From Limisphaerales bacterium (GTDB taxonomy: Bacteria; Verrucomicrobiota; Verrucomicrobiia; Limisphaerales; UBA11358): 49,729 nucleotides of DNA. Numbering within the stretch: position 1 is the stretch's first letter; every line of letters begins with the position of its first letter. The stretch spans positions 1 to 49,729 of the forward strand of contig PMOA01000083.1 of the NCBI GenBank assembly GCA_003161635.1, written 5' to 3'. Positions 33,938 through 43,200 of the stretch are shown here, one piece after another. Below the pieces are notes generated by a model. That model was not told where the DNA came from. It did no database searches and worked only from the letters and a program-made list of their open reading frames with translations. The translations under genes were made by a program, and so were the position numbers.

Positions 33938-36900
33938 TTACTTTAATGTGGTTGCGGGATTGAAAGGATTGTTATTTCCGCTGCGTCCTTCGAAACCACT
34001 CGGGGGGTATGGAGAGCGAGTTGGGTTTGCCATCGTTGACAACTGTTCCGATTGAATGACCTTGGTACTTGCGATCAGGCCGACGCCCCCTGGCGGCACT
34101 GACGCGAGTGTGTGAATCTCGGCATCGCTCAGGAGGCGGTTGTAGATACGCACATCAGCAATTGCGCCCTTCCAAGCCCGGCTCAACCCTGACTTGTTGC
34201 CAATGTATCCCGTACCAGCACTCGTGGGGACACTGCCGGATGGTGTGGTAATGGTTTCGGGAGGCAGCCTGACACCGTTGATAAATAATGTCGGGGGATT
34301 TAGTAAATTATTGGGGTCATAACGCACGGCGATGTGATGCCACGCGCCGTGACTGATCGTATTCACCCCCGAAAACCAATCGCCATTCCGGGTTGTTGTA
34401 CAAGTGGCAAAATCAAAACCATTGGTACCCTGGCTGTCAAATCGGAAAAATAGTCGATAACCCGGAGTGTCCAAAATGTGCGGGTAGGCACTATTGCCCC
34501 GCCCTTCGGAACGCACCCAAGCGGCCAGAGTGACCTGGCTGCTGGTGTCTGGCGAAGCAAAAGTCGCAACACTGGTCGTGCCATTAAAGTAGAGTGCGTT
34601 GGAAAAACAACCGGTGTTGAACACCGCTCCATTCACAGCTGCATGGAGACCGTTCCCCGACGAATCAGCCGCAGTAGTGCCCCCCGCCTCATCCATCTTC
34701 CACCACGTCAATAGCCCGTTGGTCACCCCAAAATCGGGCCCCACCACCACGGTCAGATCGACGTTCGTCACCCCCCCGTTGTTGGCGTTGAAAGCCAGAC
34801 CATAAATGCCATTGGCACTGAAACTCGCAATCGTACCGAGGGCGTTGGTGCTACCGAAGGTGACGCTGCCAGGGCCGCTGAGCTGAGTCCACATGGTAGT
34901 CAAAGAGTTATTCGGCACGGTATTGCTAACTGTGGCGGACAGTTGCAAAGTGTCATTGGTGCTGTTCAGATAAACGATGGAGGCAGCGGGACTAATAATC
35001 GCAGCCACAGGCGGCAAGAATGGAGCAATCCACACCAAGGAATCACTCACCTTGACGTTGACTTTGGCACCAATCGCCTGAACGACATTTGTTCCCCCGA
35101 GCAGCTTTACAGGCCAAATAAAGATACAATTCGTGCTGGTGCAACTACCTTGTGAAATTCCGTTGAGAAATAGTTCGACTGAATCGCAATTGGCATAAAC
35201 TTTGGCTGTAATGGTATTGGTCAGCCGATTAGTAAAAGTGTGCCCCGTGATATATACCATCGGATTCGTTGTCCAGTTGGCTTTGTAATAGTAGAAAGCG
35301 TCCTTGCGCACCTGACGGTCGTAAGTTACCAGTCCCTTGTCATTGCGCCCCGGTGTGTCACCTTCGTTGCGACCGGCAACCGCGAAATCAAACATGTTCC
35401 AAACGAACTTGCACCAAAGGAGTGGCCGCGCCTGCATCTCTTGCCAATAAGTTTCATGAAAAAGATTTTGGTATTCTTCGGGGTGATAATGGCCGGCGTT
35501 TGCAGGTTCACGCACCGGATCTTCGCTGTGCTGATAAATGCTGGCGCCGGCGCCGTACTCGCTGATACCAAGCCGACGGTTGGGATATTTCGCGTGAATC
35601 CCATCGGCCCAAGCCCCCAATTCTCCAAGCTTGCCGTTATACCAGCCAAAATATTTATTGAAGGAATTTAATTCAGTGCACCAATTGGACGGCTCGTCAT
35701 CACTCGCGTTGGCGGCGGATGTCGAAGGGCGTGTGGGGTCTTCCTGTGCGACAAGCTGTGCCAGTTGGCGGACCAGATTGGCAGGCTTGGGTCCGGGTTT
35801 CATGGTAATCTCATTGAACACGCCCCAGCAAACCACTGACGGATGATTATAGCGTTGCCGGATGAGTTCGATAAGCTGCTGTTTGGCATTGGCGTAAAAG
35901 GCGGGCGATTCAGTGATACGATTAACCAGCGGAATCTCGCTCCAAAGAATAATCCCATTTTGATCTGCCAATTGGTAAGTATAATCATTGTGTTCGTAGT
36001 GCGATAGACGAACAGCCGTAACTCCAATCTCTTTCAGCAACATGAAATTCGTGTTCCGCTGCACATCGGCGATGGCCCAGCCGCGATCCGGCCAATCCTG
36101 ATGCATACTCACACCGTGAAGATCGTAATGTCGTCCATTCAGAAAAAAACCTTTGTTCGCATCTACGCTGAAATAACGAAAGCCCAGCGGCTGGGCGACC
36201 ACGTCAACCACCTTCGAGCCTTTCCATACTTCAGTAAAGGTCTGATATAAATATGGGTCGGAAAGTCCGTTCCATAAATGCGGTCTGGTAATCGTTGTAG
36301 AGGCAACAATGTTTGACGCAATCGCCGGTGGCAGGGTCACGACATTAGTAAGAACAGCCACGATATTTGTCGCCGCATCGGTGACAACGCTTCGGACTGT
36401 TACAATCTGCGCCATCGCGGTTGAGTTTGAAAGAACAGCCGTCACTTGGAGGTTCGCGGAATTGGAACTGACACTGGTCGTTTTCAGATAGATTCCCGGC
36501 GAACCGTAGTCCAGCGGTGAAATCTGCACCGGGTCGGTCGCGAGCAGATGCACGTCACGATACAATCCACCGAAGAAAGTAAAGTCCGCCGACAGCGGGG
36601 GGATATTTGTATTCACGGCGTTGTTCACCTTCACGGCGATAAGATTATCCGCGCCGACATTGAGGTAAGGAGTAACATCATAAACAAATGCCGAGAACCC
36701 GCCTTGATGCTCGCCGACAAAGCTGCCGTTGACATAAACATCGGCAACGGAAGATGCGCCGTCAAATTTCAAAAAGAATTGGTGGCCCGTGAAGTTCTTG
36801 TCCACCGTGTAATGCCTTCGATACCAGCCTGCGCCACGATAGTAATTTTTCACACCGTCTTGACCGTCGAGATTGTTCCATGTGTGCGGCAAGTTTATTA

Positions 36901-37135
36901 CTGACCAGGCCGAATCGTCAAAGTTGCTGTTCTGCGCACCGGCCACATCCTCCCGGATAAACCGCCAGCCGGGATCCAGAATCACGTCCACGCGTTCGTT
37001 CGCTGGCGGGGTGTAGGGCTGGGCAGTAATCGATGCCACTGTACACAAAAGGATCAGGCAAATATTCATCACGCTCCCCACTGAGCGAGGAACGATGCCA
37101 GCAACAGGACAGTAACTTCTTGGCTTTTGCTTCAT
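33938..37135 (-). CDS. GH2 family beta-glycosidase with C-terminal LamG domain, secreted
   Basis: A 1065-residue protein. Domain order: signal sequence (NICLILLCTVASITA); GH2 sugar-binding domain (WRFIREDVAG..., RRHYTVDKNFTGHQFFLKFD, DVYVNGSFVGEHQGGFS); immunoglobulin-like domain; TIM barrel with acid/base Glu in CWGVFNEITM and nucleophile Glu in LGISEYGAGA; then a GH2 C-terminal region. It ends with a LamG/concanavalin-like domain (LLTWWKMDEAGGTTAADSSG, LAAWVRSEGRG). I favour ATG 37135, which gives a basic n-region (MKQKPRSY). ATG 37069 has a better Shine-Dalgarno (GGGGAG) and is an alternative. Beta-galactosidase, beta-glucuronidase or beta-glucosidase activity are all possible. The LamG module suggests polysaccharide or cell-surface binding. 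Confidence 0.88.
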   Translation of the reverse strand: MKQKPRSYCPVAGIVPRSVGSVMNICLILLCTVASITAQPYTPPANERVDVILDPGWRFIREDVAGAQNSNFDDSAWSVINLPHTWNNLDGQDGVKNYYRGAGWYRRHYTVDKNFTGHQFFLKFDGASSVADVYVNGSFVGEHQGGFSAFVYDVTPYLNVGADNLIAVKVNNAVNTNIPPLSADFTFFGGLYRDVHLLATDPVQISPLDYGSPGIYLKTTSVSSNSANLQVTAVLSNSTAMAQIVTVRSVVTDAATNIVAVLTNVVTLPPAIASNIVASTTITRPHLWNGLSDPYLYQTFTEVWKGSKVVDVVAQPLGFRYFSVDANKGFFLNGRHYDLHGVSMHQDWPDRGWAIADVQRNTNFMLLKEIGVTAVRLSHYEHNDYTYQLADQNGIILWSEIPLVNRITESPAFYANAKQQLIELIRQRYNHPSVVCWGVFNEITMKPGPKPANLVRQLAQLVAQEDPTRPSTSAANASDDEPSNWCTELNSFNKYFGWYNGKLGELGAWADGIHAKYPNRRLGISEYGAGASIYQHSEDPVREPANAGHYHPEEYQNLFHETYWQEMQARPLLWCKFVWNMFDFAVAGRNEGDTPGRNDKGLVTYDRQVRKDAFYYYKANWTTNPMVYITGHTFTNRLTNTITAKVYANCDSVELFLNGISQGSCTSTNCIFIWPVKLLGGTNVVQAIGAKVNVKVSDSLVWIAPFLPPVAAIISPAASIVYLNSTNDTLQLSATVSNTVPNNSLTTMWTQLSGPGSVTFGSTNALGTIASFSANGIYGLAFNANNGGVTNVDLTVVVGPDFGVTNGLLTWWKMDEAGGTTAADSSGNGLHAAVNGAVFNTGCFSNALYFNGTTSVATFASPDTSSQVTLAAWVRSEGRGNSAYPHILDTPGYRLFFRFDSQGTNGFDFATCTTTRNGDWFSGVNTISHGAWHHIAVRYDPNNLLNPPTLFINGVRLPPETITTPSGSVPTSAGTGYIGNKSGLSRAWKGAIADVRIYNRLLSDAEIHTLASVPPGGVGLIASTKVIQSEQLSTMANPTRSPYPPSGFEGRSGNNNPFNPATTLK

Positions 37136-37193
37136 ACCAAATGTCGAGGCGGTCTGATATTGCGTGTTCGCAGGTTGCGGGGGCGCATTTTTT

Positions 37194-37211
37194 ACTTTGT
37201 CAATACAAAGT
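37194..37211. promoter_or_regulatory. Perfect 7-4-7 palindrome upstream of the GH2 gene (candidate operator)
   Basis: ACTTTGT-CAAT-ACAAAGT is a perfect inverted repeat about 60 bp upstream of the GH2 start at 37135. Read on the minus strand its middle also contains TTGACA, a -35-like hexamer. It could bind a dimeric regulator, the neighbouring NarL-type protein being the obvious candidate (inference). Confidence 0.4.
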
Positions 37212-37267
37212 GTCACCGCATACCATTTGAAAACGCCTCCCATGCTAGAATTTTGGGGAATTCTTAC

Positions 37268-37287
37268 CATCCCTCTTTCGGGGGATG
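37268..37287 (-). terminator. Possible terminator hairpin after the response regulator gene
   Basis: CATCCC pairs with GGGATG across an 8-base loop about 80 bp downstream of the response regulator stop on the minus strand. No T run follows, so it may equally be a processing or pausing hairpin. It lies in the 230-bp gap before the GH2 gene, consistent with a separate GH2 promoter. Confidence 0.3.
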
Positions 37288-37365
37288 CGCAAAGGCAGCT
37301 GGCATGATACAAAGCTTCTTGATTGCAAATTCTTTTGAGCTTGATGGCCATTGGAAATACAAAGA

Positions 37366-37995
37366 TCACAAATGAATGATTCCCCGTTGAATCGCTGTCG
37401 TGACTGCTTCTGTTCTATCTGCCACACGGAGTTTGGCGAGAATGTTTTTTAAATGGTCCTTCACCGTATGCTCGGAAATGTTAAGAATATCGGCGATTTC
37501 CTTGTTTGCCAATCCCTTGGCGAGTTCGTCCAACACCTGCACCTCGCGGGAGGTTAATTCTTCAAATGATTCCCGGGCTGCCAGTCGGCTGGCGACCTCT
37601 TTCGGAATCCAGCGTTGTCCGGCCACCACGGCTCGCAGTGCAGGAATAAGTTTTTCTCCGGAAGAATTCTTAAATACATATCCTTGGGCCCCGGCTTGAA
37701 GTGCCTTGTGAATTTCTTCATCGCCATCAAATGCGGTCAGCATTATAATTCGTGCAGAAGGAAATTGGGCTCGGATTTCCATCGTGGTCTGAATGCCATT
37801 TTTGACCGGCATCCGCATGTCCAACAGCGCAAGGTCCGGTTTGCATCGGACAAAGAATTCGAGTGCTTGAGCACCATCCGACGCTTCCGCCACGACTTCC
37901 ATGTCCGGTTCGGTGTTCAGCAGCGCGATCAACCCCATCCTCACAATGTAATGGTCGTCAGCTATCAGGATGCGTATCTTCTCTGGTTTCTTCAT
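37366..37995 (-). CDS. NarL/FixJ-type response regulator
   Basis: A 209-residue two-component response regulator. The receiver domain has the acidic pocket (IADDH, Asp13-Asp14), the phosphorylation site Asp59 in ALLDMRMP, and the conserved Lys in GYVFKNS. The C-terminal LuxR-type helix-turn-helix is EELTSREVQVLDELAKGLAN followed by ISEHTVKDHLKNILAKL. I start it at ATG 37995 (MKKPEKIRIL), which overlaps the 3' end of the kinase gene by 38 bp and suggests coupling. A start at 38016 is possible. It likely controls the surrounding glycosidase genes (inference from position). Confidence 0.93.
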   Translation of the reverse strand: MKKPEKIRILIADDHYIVRMGLIALLNTEPDMEVVAEASDGAQALEFFVRCKPDLALLDMRMPVKNGIQTTMEIRAQFPSARIIMLTAFDGDEEIHKALQAGAQGYVFKNSSGEKLIPALRAVVAGQRWIPKEVASRLAARESFEELTSREVQVLDELAKGLANKEIADILNISEHTVKDHLKNILAKLRVADRTEAVTTAIQRGIIHL

Positions 37996-40255
37996 GGGAA
38001 TATTGCTGGTCGACAATTCCTGGCAAGAGTGTTTCCTGAGGTTGATCTAATTGAATTGCAACCTGCACGGTTGTTCCCTTGTCCGGAACACTGACAAGAT
38101 TAAACTGGCCGCCGAGTCGTTTGATTCTTTCCGACATGCCAAGCAGGCCGAAATGGCCTTCGCGCGGGCCGACGGCATTTTGCGGAACAAAGCCGTGGCC
38201 ATTATCCTGGATCCGTAAAACCACCTGCTGCGGCTCAAACTCCAGATGGATATTCACAGAAGTCGCGCGGGCGTGTTTAACAACATTAGTAAGCGCCTCC
38301 TGTCCGATGCGCAGGATGTTTTCTTCAACGACTTCCGGCAGCGCGCGCACCTGGCCCTTGATTTTGAGGTCAACGTGGATGCTGGTACCGCTGGTGACTT
38401 GCCGGGCTCTCTCCAGCAAGGCGCTGGAAAGGTCAAATTGTTCCTGCACCAGACACCGCAAATCCCACACCGACTGGCGTACCTCCATTTGGCTTCTGAA
38501 CATCAGATTGCGAGCCAGTTCAAGGTGGCTAAGTGCGTCAGTCGGATTTTGCGCGTACAACTTGGCAGCGATGTCCAGTTGCAAGGCAATGCCCGTAAGT
38601 GTTTGTTCGACGGTATCGTGTAGCTCTTGGGCTAGGCGGGTTCGTTCACCCAAAACGGCCTTGAATTGAAGCTCAGATTCCTTGCGCGCCGTAACTTGAA
38701 ACTCCAATTGCTCCGTCCGTGCTCTGACTCTTTCCTCAAGTTGATCATTGGCCTGCTGCAACGCTATCTGGGCCTTGTCCCGCTCACGGATCAGGACGTT
38801 CAAAACCAAATTCTTCCGCGAGACCATGACCGTCCAGCTCACAAACACAATCAATACCGAACAAACAATTGCAAAACCGATCAGGAGACGTTGAGGCGTA
38901 AGCCAGCTTGGTTTCTGAATGATCCGGAAATCCTCCGGACCCTGCATCAGAATTCGAAAGGATCTTAACTTGCCATCGCTATCAATCTCCGTCAGACAAA
39001 TCCCGCTTACTTCGACAACGCTGCTAATCGGGATCGTTCCCAATTCCAACTGACCCTGCCCGTCATCAGCTTCAGCAGTAAACGTGACGTTAGTACCTTG
39101 CAGAACCAGAGTGGTGGTGTTTAAACGGCGTCCTTGTCTGACCGTACGTTCGATCAACTTGCCTGTAAGCGAGACATACTCCGCGTGGTGGAGTCCGTTT
39201 TGTAACTCTTCGATCGATACAGGCTTGGGTTTTACGCGAACCCGGGGGTCCTGCGTCTTTCGGAAAACAGCATCCTGCAATACCGGCAGGTAGTTTTCGA
39301 AACTCGGATAGCCAACCGCTTCAACAACATCACCCGACGAAAAAAAAACAAGTTGACGGCTCTTAACTTGAAGGCCGCCGACCGCATCCTGAAGGAACAT
39401 ATTGTCGCCTGTTTTTTGGAAAGTAACAACTCCTCGAACATGGACCCGTTGACCAAGCGAATTATCCCGGCGGTATTGTGCCAAGTTATTGAGAGGGATT
39501 ACAGGTTTGTCAAAAGGGTTGATTGGCTCAGGTTTTTCGACGATCAAATCCGCAAGGTTGGGGATGTAGATTTCCACATTGATTAACTGTCGCAACGATC
39601 GGTTGTGAGCTTCAGCTGCGGTGCCGCGTACGCGCACCTGCGACCCGACCAATTTCTGGGGCTGATAGTCAGCGGGAATGGTCGCATAGGCTCGAAACCG
39701 GTATCCACCCGCGGCAAGATCAATCGACAGTCGTGAGCCATCCACTCGCGCATCTCGCACAACGCCCGAGATTTCGATACGTTGACTATCTTCAGTCCCT
39801 GACATCAACTGTTCAATGGAAACGTGCTTTGCCGGTGGCAGAGGGGCGGTCCCAATTGTGCGCACAGAGGGGGCGGTGATTGTTGGAGCATAAGCGCCAG
39901 CGTATGTTATGCCGGAGACTTCAACCAATTCACCAGCCTCATGGCGGCGACCATTGACGTTGTCCACAAACACCCCGCCCGATGAATCTTGAACAAAGAA
40001 TCTCCCTTTTAAAGTCGGATCGGAGGCGGTGACCACACCAGTCACAGATACTTTGAAGGAGCGAGAGGCCATTTCTGCCGGAAGGGAAATGACATCAATG
40101 GCGTTGGTCAAAGGTTCATTTTGTTGCTGTGCCAAGACAACTGGTTTTCCGATGATCAAAGTCCAGATAAAGAGCAACAGAAGAGCTGAAGCAAACCGCA
40201 AACTCCGACGCTTTGCCAGATGACGAGTAAATTTATGTCTTTGGATGACGCTCAA
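37958..40255 (-). CDS. Sensor histidine kinase with periplasmic OB-like repeats
   Basis: A roughly 765-residue membrane sensor kinase. After an N-terminal hydrophobic segment (FASALLLLFIWTLIIGKPVV), a large periplasmic part of ~440 residues contains two or three repeats of a beta-rich module. The repeats are VSVTGVVTAS...GRFFVQDSSGGVFVD and VHVRGVVTFQ...NMFLQDAVGGLQV, an OB-fold-like pattern. A second transmembrane helix (LLIGFAIVCSVLIVFVSWTV) is followed by a coiled coil, a HisKA_3 dimerisation domain with the phospho-His in AQELHDTVEQTLTG, and a HATPase (NVVKHARA, DNGHGF, GHFGLLGM). The long frame to 40423 would overlap the upstream enzyme by 150 bp. I therefore propose TTG 40255, 16 bp after the upstream stop; this start is uncertain. 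Confidence 0.88.
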   Translation of the reverse strand: MSVIQRHKFTRHLAKRRSLRFASALLLLFIWTLIIGKPVVLAQQQNEPLTNAIDVISLPAEMASRSFKVSVTGVVTASDPTLKGRFFVQDSSGGVFVDNVNGRRHEAGELVEVSGITYAGAYAPTITAPSVRTIGTAPLPPAKHVSIEQLMSGTEDSQRIEISGVVRDARVDGSRLSIDLAAGGYRFRAYATIPADYQPQKLVGSQVRVRGTAAEAHNRSLRQLINVEIYIPNLADLIVEKPEPINPFDKPVIPLNNLAQYRRDNSLGQRVHVRGVVTFQKTGDNMFLQDAVGGLQVKSRQLVFFSSGDVVEAVGYPSFENYLPVLQDAVFRKTQDPRVRVKPKPVSIEELQNGLHHAEYVSLTGKLIERTVRQGRRLNTTTLVLQGTNVTFTAEADDGQGQLELGTIPISSVVEVSGICLTEIDSDGKLRSFRILMQGPEDFRIIQKPSWLTPQRLLIGFAIVCSVLIVFVSWTVMVSRKNLVLNVLIRERDKAQIALQQANDQLEERVRARTEQLEFQVTARKESELQFKAVLGERTRLAQELHDTVEQTLTGIALQLDIAAKLYAQNPTDALSHLELARNLMFRSQMEVRQSVWDLRCLVQEQFDLSSALLERARQVTSGTSIHVDLKIKGQVRALPEVVEENILRIGQEALTNVVKHARATSVNIHLEFEPQQVVLRIQDNGHGFVPQNAVGPREGHFGLLGMSERIKRLGGQFNLVSVPDKGTTVQVAIQLDQPQETLLPGIVDQQYSHEETREDTHPDS

Positions 40256-40271
40256 ATTATGGGCATCGGGT

Positions 40272-43200
40272 TCAATTAAGTCCAGAGTGTTTTTCGTGAC
40301 AAAAGTCTTTCCTCTCACTGAGTGTAACAACAATTCGGCTGACTCTGCCGGTACGGTTAAATATAAACTGACTCGTGACAGCATCAAGGCGCAACTCTTT
40401 ACAGGGGATTGTCGGTTTTCCATTAAAGAAGATGCGCAGGCCGTTCTGTCGACCCAACCGATAAATGACGGGAACCTGACAGTAAGTGTAGGCGAGAGAG
40501 CCGGGTTGGAGGCGGAGGCGCCGGGCAGATCCCGTCAGGTCGTAGTAATGAAAGTTGGCCGGTTCAGAAAGAAATTCCTCCCGCCGCAAGAGCGCCGGAC
40601 AGAAATAAATTTCCCCCTTTTTGACAAAGACCCCCAACTCACCCATGCGGCAAAGGATGTCTTCCTTGACCTGCCCGGTCAACCCCGGCTGGCGGGCGCC
40701 AGCATGGGCGGGTGTGTGCGAATATGGATCCATCGGAAAAGCTCCGTATTCGGAGGGTGATTTGTAGTCGCCGATGCCAGCGCGTATGTCGTAATAACAT
40801 TTCGCCAGTTTTTGGAGAATGGGCCGCGGAGCACCCGAATCAACGCCGCGGAAAAAGGTTTCCTGCGCGGCCAGAAGGAGTTTGGAGACCATGTGCCAAT
40901 AGATGCAACCCAGACCCTCGTAGCCGAAGAAAGTGCCCGAACGGCCGGTAAACGACTGGTGATCGAACAGACGTTCGAAGAGGTCCAGAACCAGCCGGGT
41001 CTCGCTCTTGACGAGGCGGGCATACCCCGCTCCAGTCAGTTTTTCGAGGATTTGAGCCACATCACGGCCATTGGTGATGAAACCATTGAAGTGATAGCGG
41101 CCAACCGCATCCCGTTCCACCAGCAGCCGGTTGCCATCCGCAATCAGCTTCTGCAGCAGCCTGGATCGGTTGAGCTCTTTTCGTGGAATGTTGTTCTTCT
41201 CCACAAACCGTGGCAGCCGGCGATTCGGGTAAAGCAAATAGCTCCGTTGGTCGGGGCGATACATCGCGCTTCGCTTGAGGGCAACCAGCAGATCCAACGA
41301 TTCCCGCGCGGTCAGACGTCCCGAACTAAGAACAGCAACCTGGCCCTCCAGCATTTCGTAAAGACGACGGATGGGAATTTCCCGTGGGTTTTCCAGCTTG
41401 ATGAGGTTATACGCGTGATAAAGCCCATCCGGTCTCCGGTTCGCGCGAATGGACTCGTCTGCAAACGCGAGGGCGACCTTGAAGAAATCGAGCAACTGGC
41501 CGCCTCTGATCCGTGTTCGCCGGCCCGAGAATCCCCGGGCGTAAATTTGTTCGCGATACTGGCTGCCGGCGCGCGCCAGCCCGTCGAGCACGCGCTTGCG
41601 CTGGCGGTCATTGATGCGGTGCGAGAGCAAGGGGCGATGGCTTTGCAAAATGCGGCACACTGCCAGCAGAAGCCTGGCGACTTCATCCGACAGGTTCACC
41701 TCGGATTTTTCCAGCGGGCGGAAAACTTCCAGGCAGAAGGCCAAATAGCGGCGCAGATAACAGAGAGTGACCACGGAAGTGCCGTTGCCAACCAAGGCGT
41801 TATTGGCGTCGTTCCATTCCGGTCGCTGGGTGTTCAGCCAGATGCCCGCCTCCGGGATAAAGTTGGAGAACTTGGCGAGCAACGAAACGAGGAGTTTTTC
41901 GCTCAGATTGACGAGGCGCACATGGCCCTGACGGTCCCAAACGAGCTTTCCATCGGAGCCTTTCAAATGGTTGCGTCGGCGCACCATTTCCTCGTGTTTC
42001 CGGTCGAAAACCACTGTTTCCTTGGGATCCTTGAGCAATTCCTCGTATGGCTTGATCCGGTAAGGAACATCGGCGCAGGAAAAGATTTCCCGCGTCAGGA
42101 AATCACGCAAGGTGGCGGACTCGTGCCGCTCCAGGATCTCCAGCAACTTGAGCAAATAGATGACTTGGTGATCGCCCCAGTAGCCGATATGGGTCCACGG
42201 GTCGGCCGGATCAATGACCTCCCAATCAATGCCGTCCCGGGTGATGCGATAAGGGTTGTAGCCATCGACGGTGGAGGCGTTGGCGAACTTGCAAATCATG
42301 CTGGCCGTGTAGCCCGGGAAGGAAAGCGAGAGGGCCTCCCAGTTCTGGAAAATGTCACGCCAGTTGCCCTCGTAATTCAAAATCCTCGTCCCATCCGGAT
42401 TTTTCGTAGCGATGGAGAAGCGATTCCAGGGGCGGCTCGGATCGCCGTGCCGCCGGCTGAAGGTCAGCGGCAGATATTCCCGGCAAAGCCGTTCCAGGTT
42501 GGGGTCTCCGTTTTCGACCGCCAGCGCCAGCAGGCGTGAGTGGTCAATGCGTTTGCCAAGCTTGCGGAAAAAAGCAGTGTGACGGGCGGCGACCTCTTTG
42601 TTCACATGGCGGACAAAGGCTTGCAAGTCGTCCGGATTCACCTGGTAGTCATCATAAAAAATGCCGCCTCGCATCACATTGAACAACACATTGCTGTAAT
42701 GCCGCGCGTTGCCAAGCGGCTGGGCGGTCTTTTGCAGCCCATCCGCCTTGCCGACGATGCGCTGTAGTTCCTCGGTACCGCGGGCAATGTCTGCATCCAC
42801 CAACTTTCGCAGCCTGGCGGGCTGACGCAGCAAGCGGTTGAGTTCGGCCACATCGGACGGCCCCCGGTTGACGTCGGCAACAAGATACCAATCCCTGGTC
42901 TGCCCGCGCGACAGCGCCAATGTCGTGTGGAGGAAGTAGGCCCCGCGTTCGGCCCGGACTTCGGTTTCCTGCCGCAGCGGCAACCCCTGCCGGAAGGAAT
43001 TCAGCTGGGTTGAGGAAATCAATTTGAGGTTTTTGCCCAGACCGAAAGACCAGACGGTGTTGGTCCTGAGCGCCTCGGCGGGCTCCGGACGATCAATCGG
43101 AATGGCGCTGAGCCGGAACAACCCAAGGCCAGTTTCGGCGATCAGTTCGCTCTTCTTGTAGGCGTCAAGCAGCGTGCTGTATTCGAGCTGGAATTGGCTG

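Noticed and set aside
33938-37369. Start of the GH2 gene at 37369
   Set aside because: The first ~78 codons from 37369 have no protein character, overlap the response-regulator stop region and would place the signal peptide internally.
40812-42539. 575-codon plus-strand frame inside the GH94-like gene
   Set aside because: It is antisense to a coherent enzyme sequence with catalytic motifs, and its own translation shows no recognisable domain.
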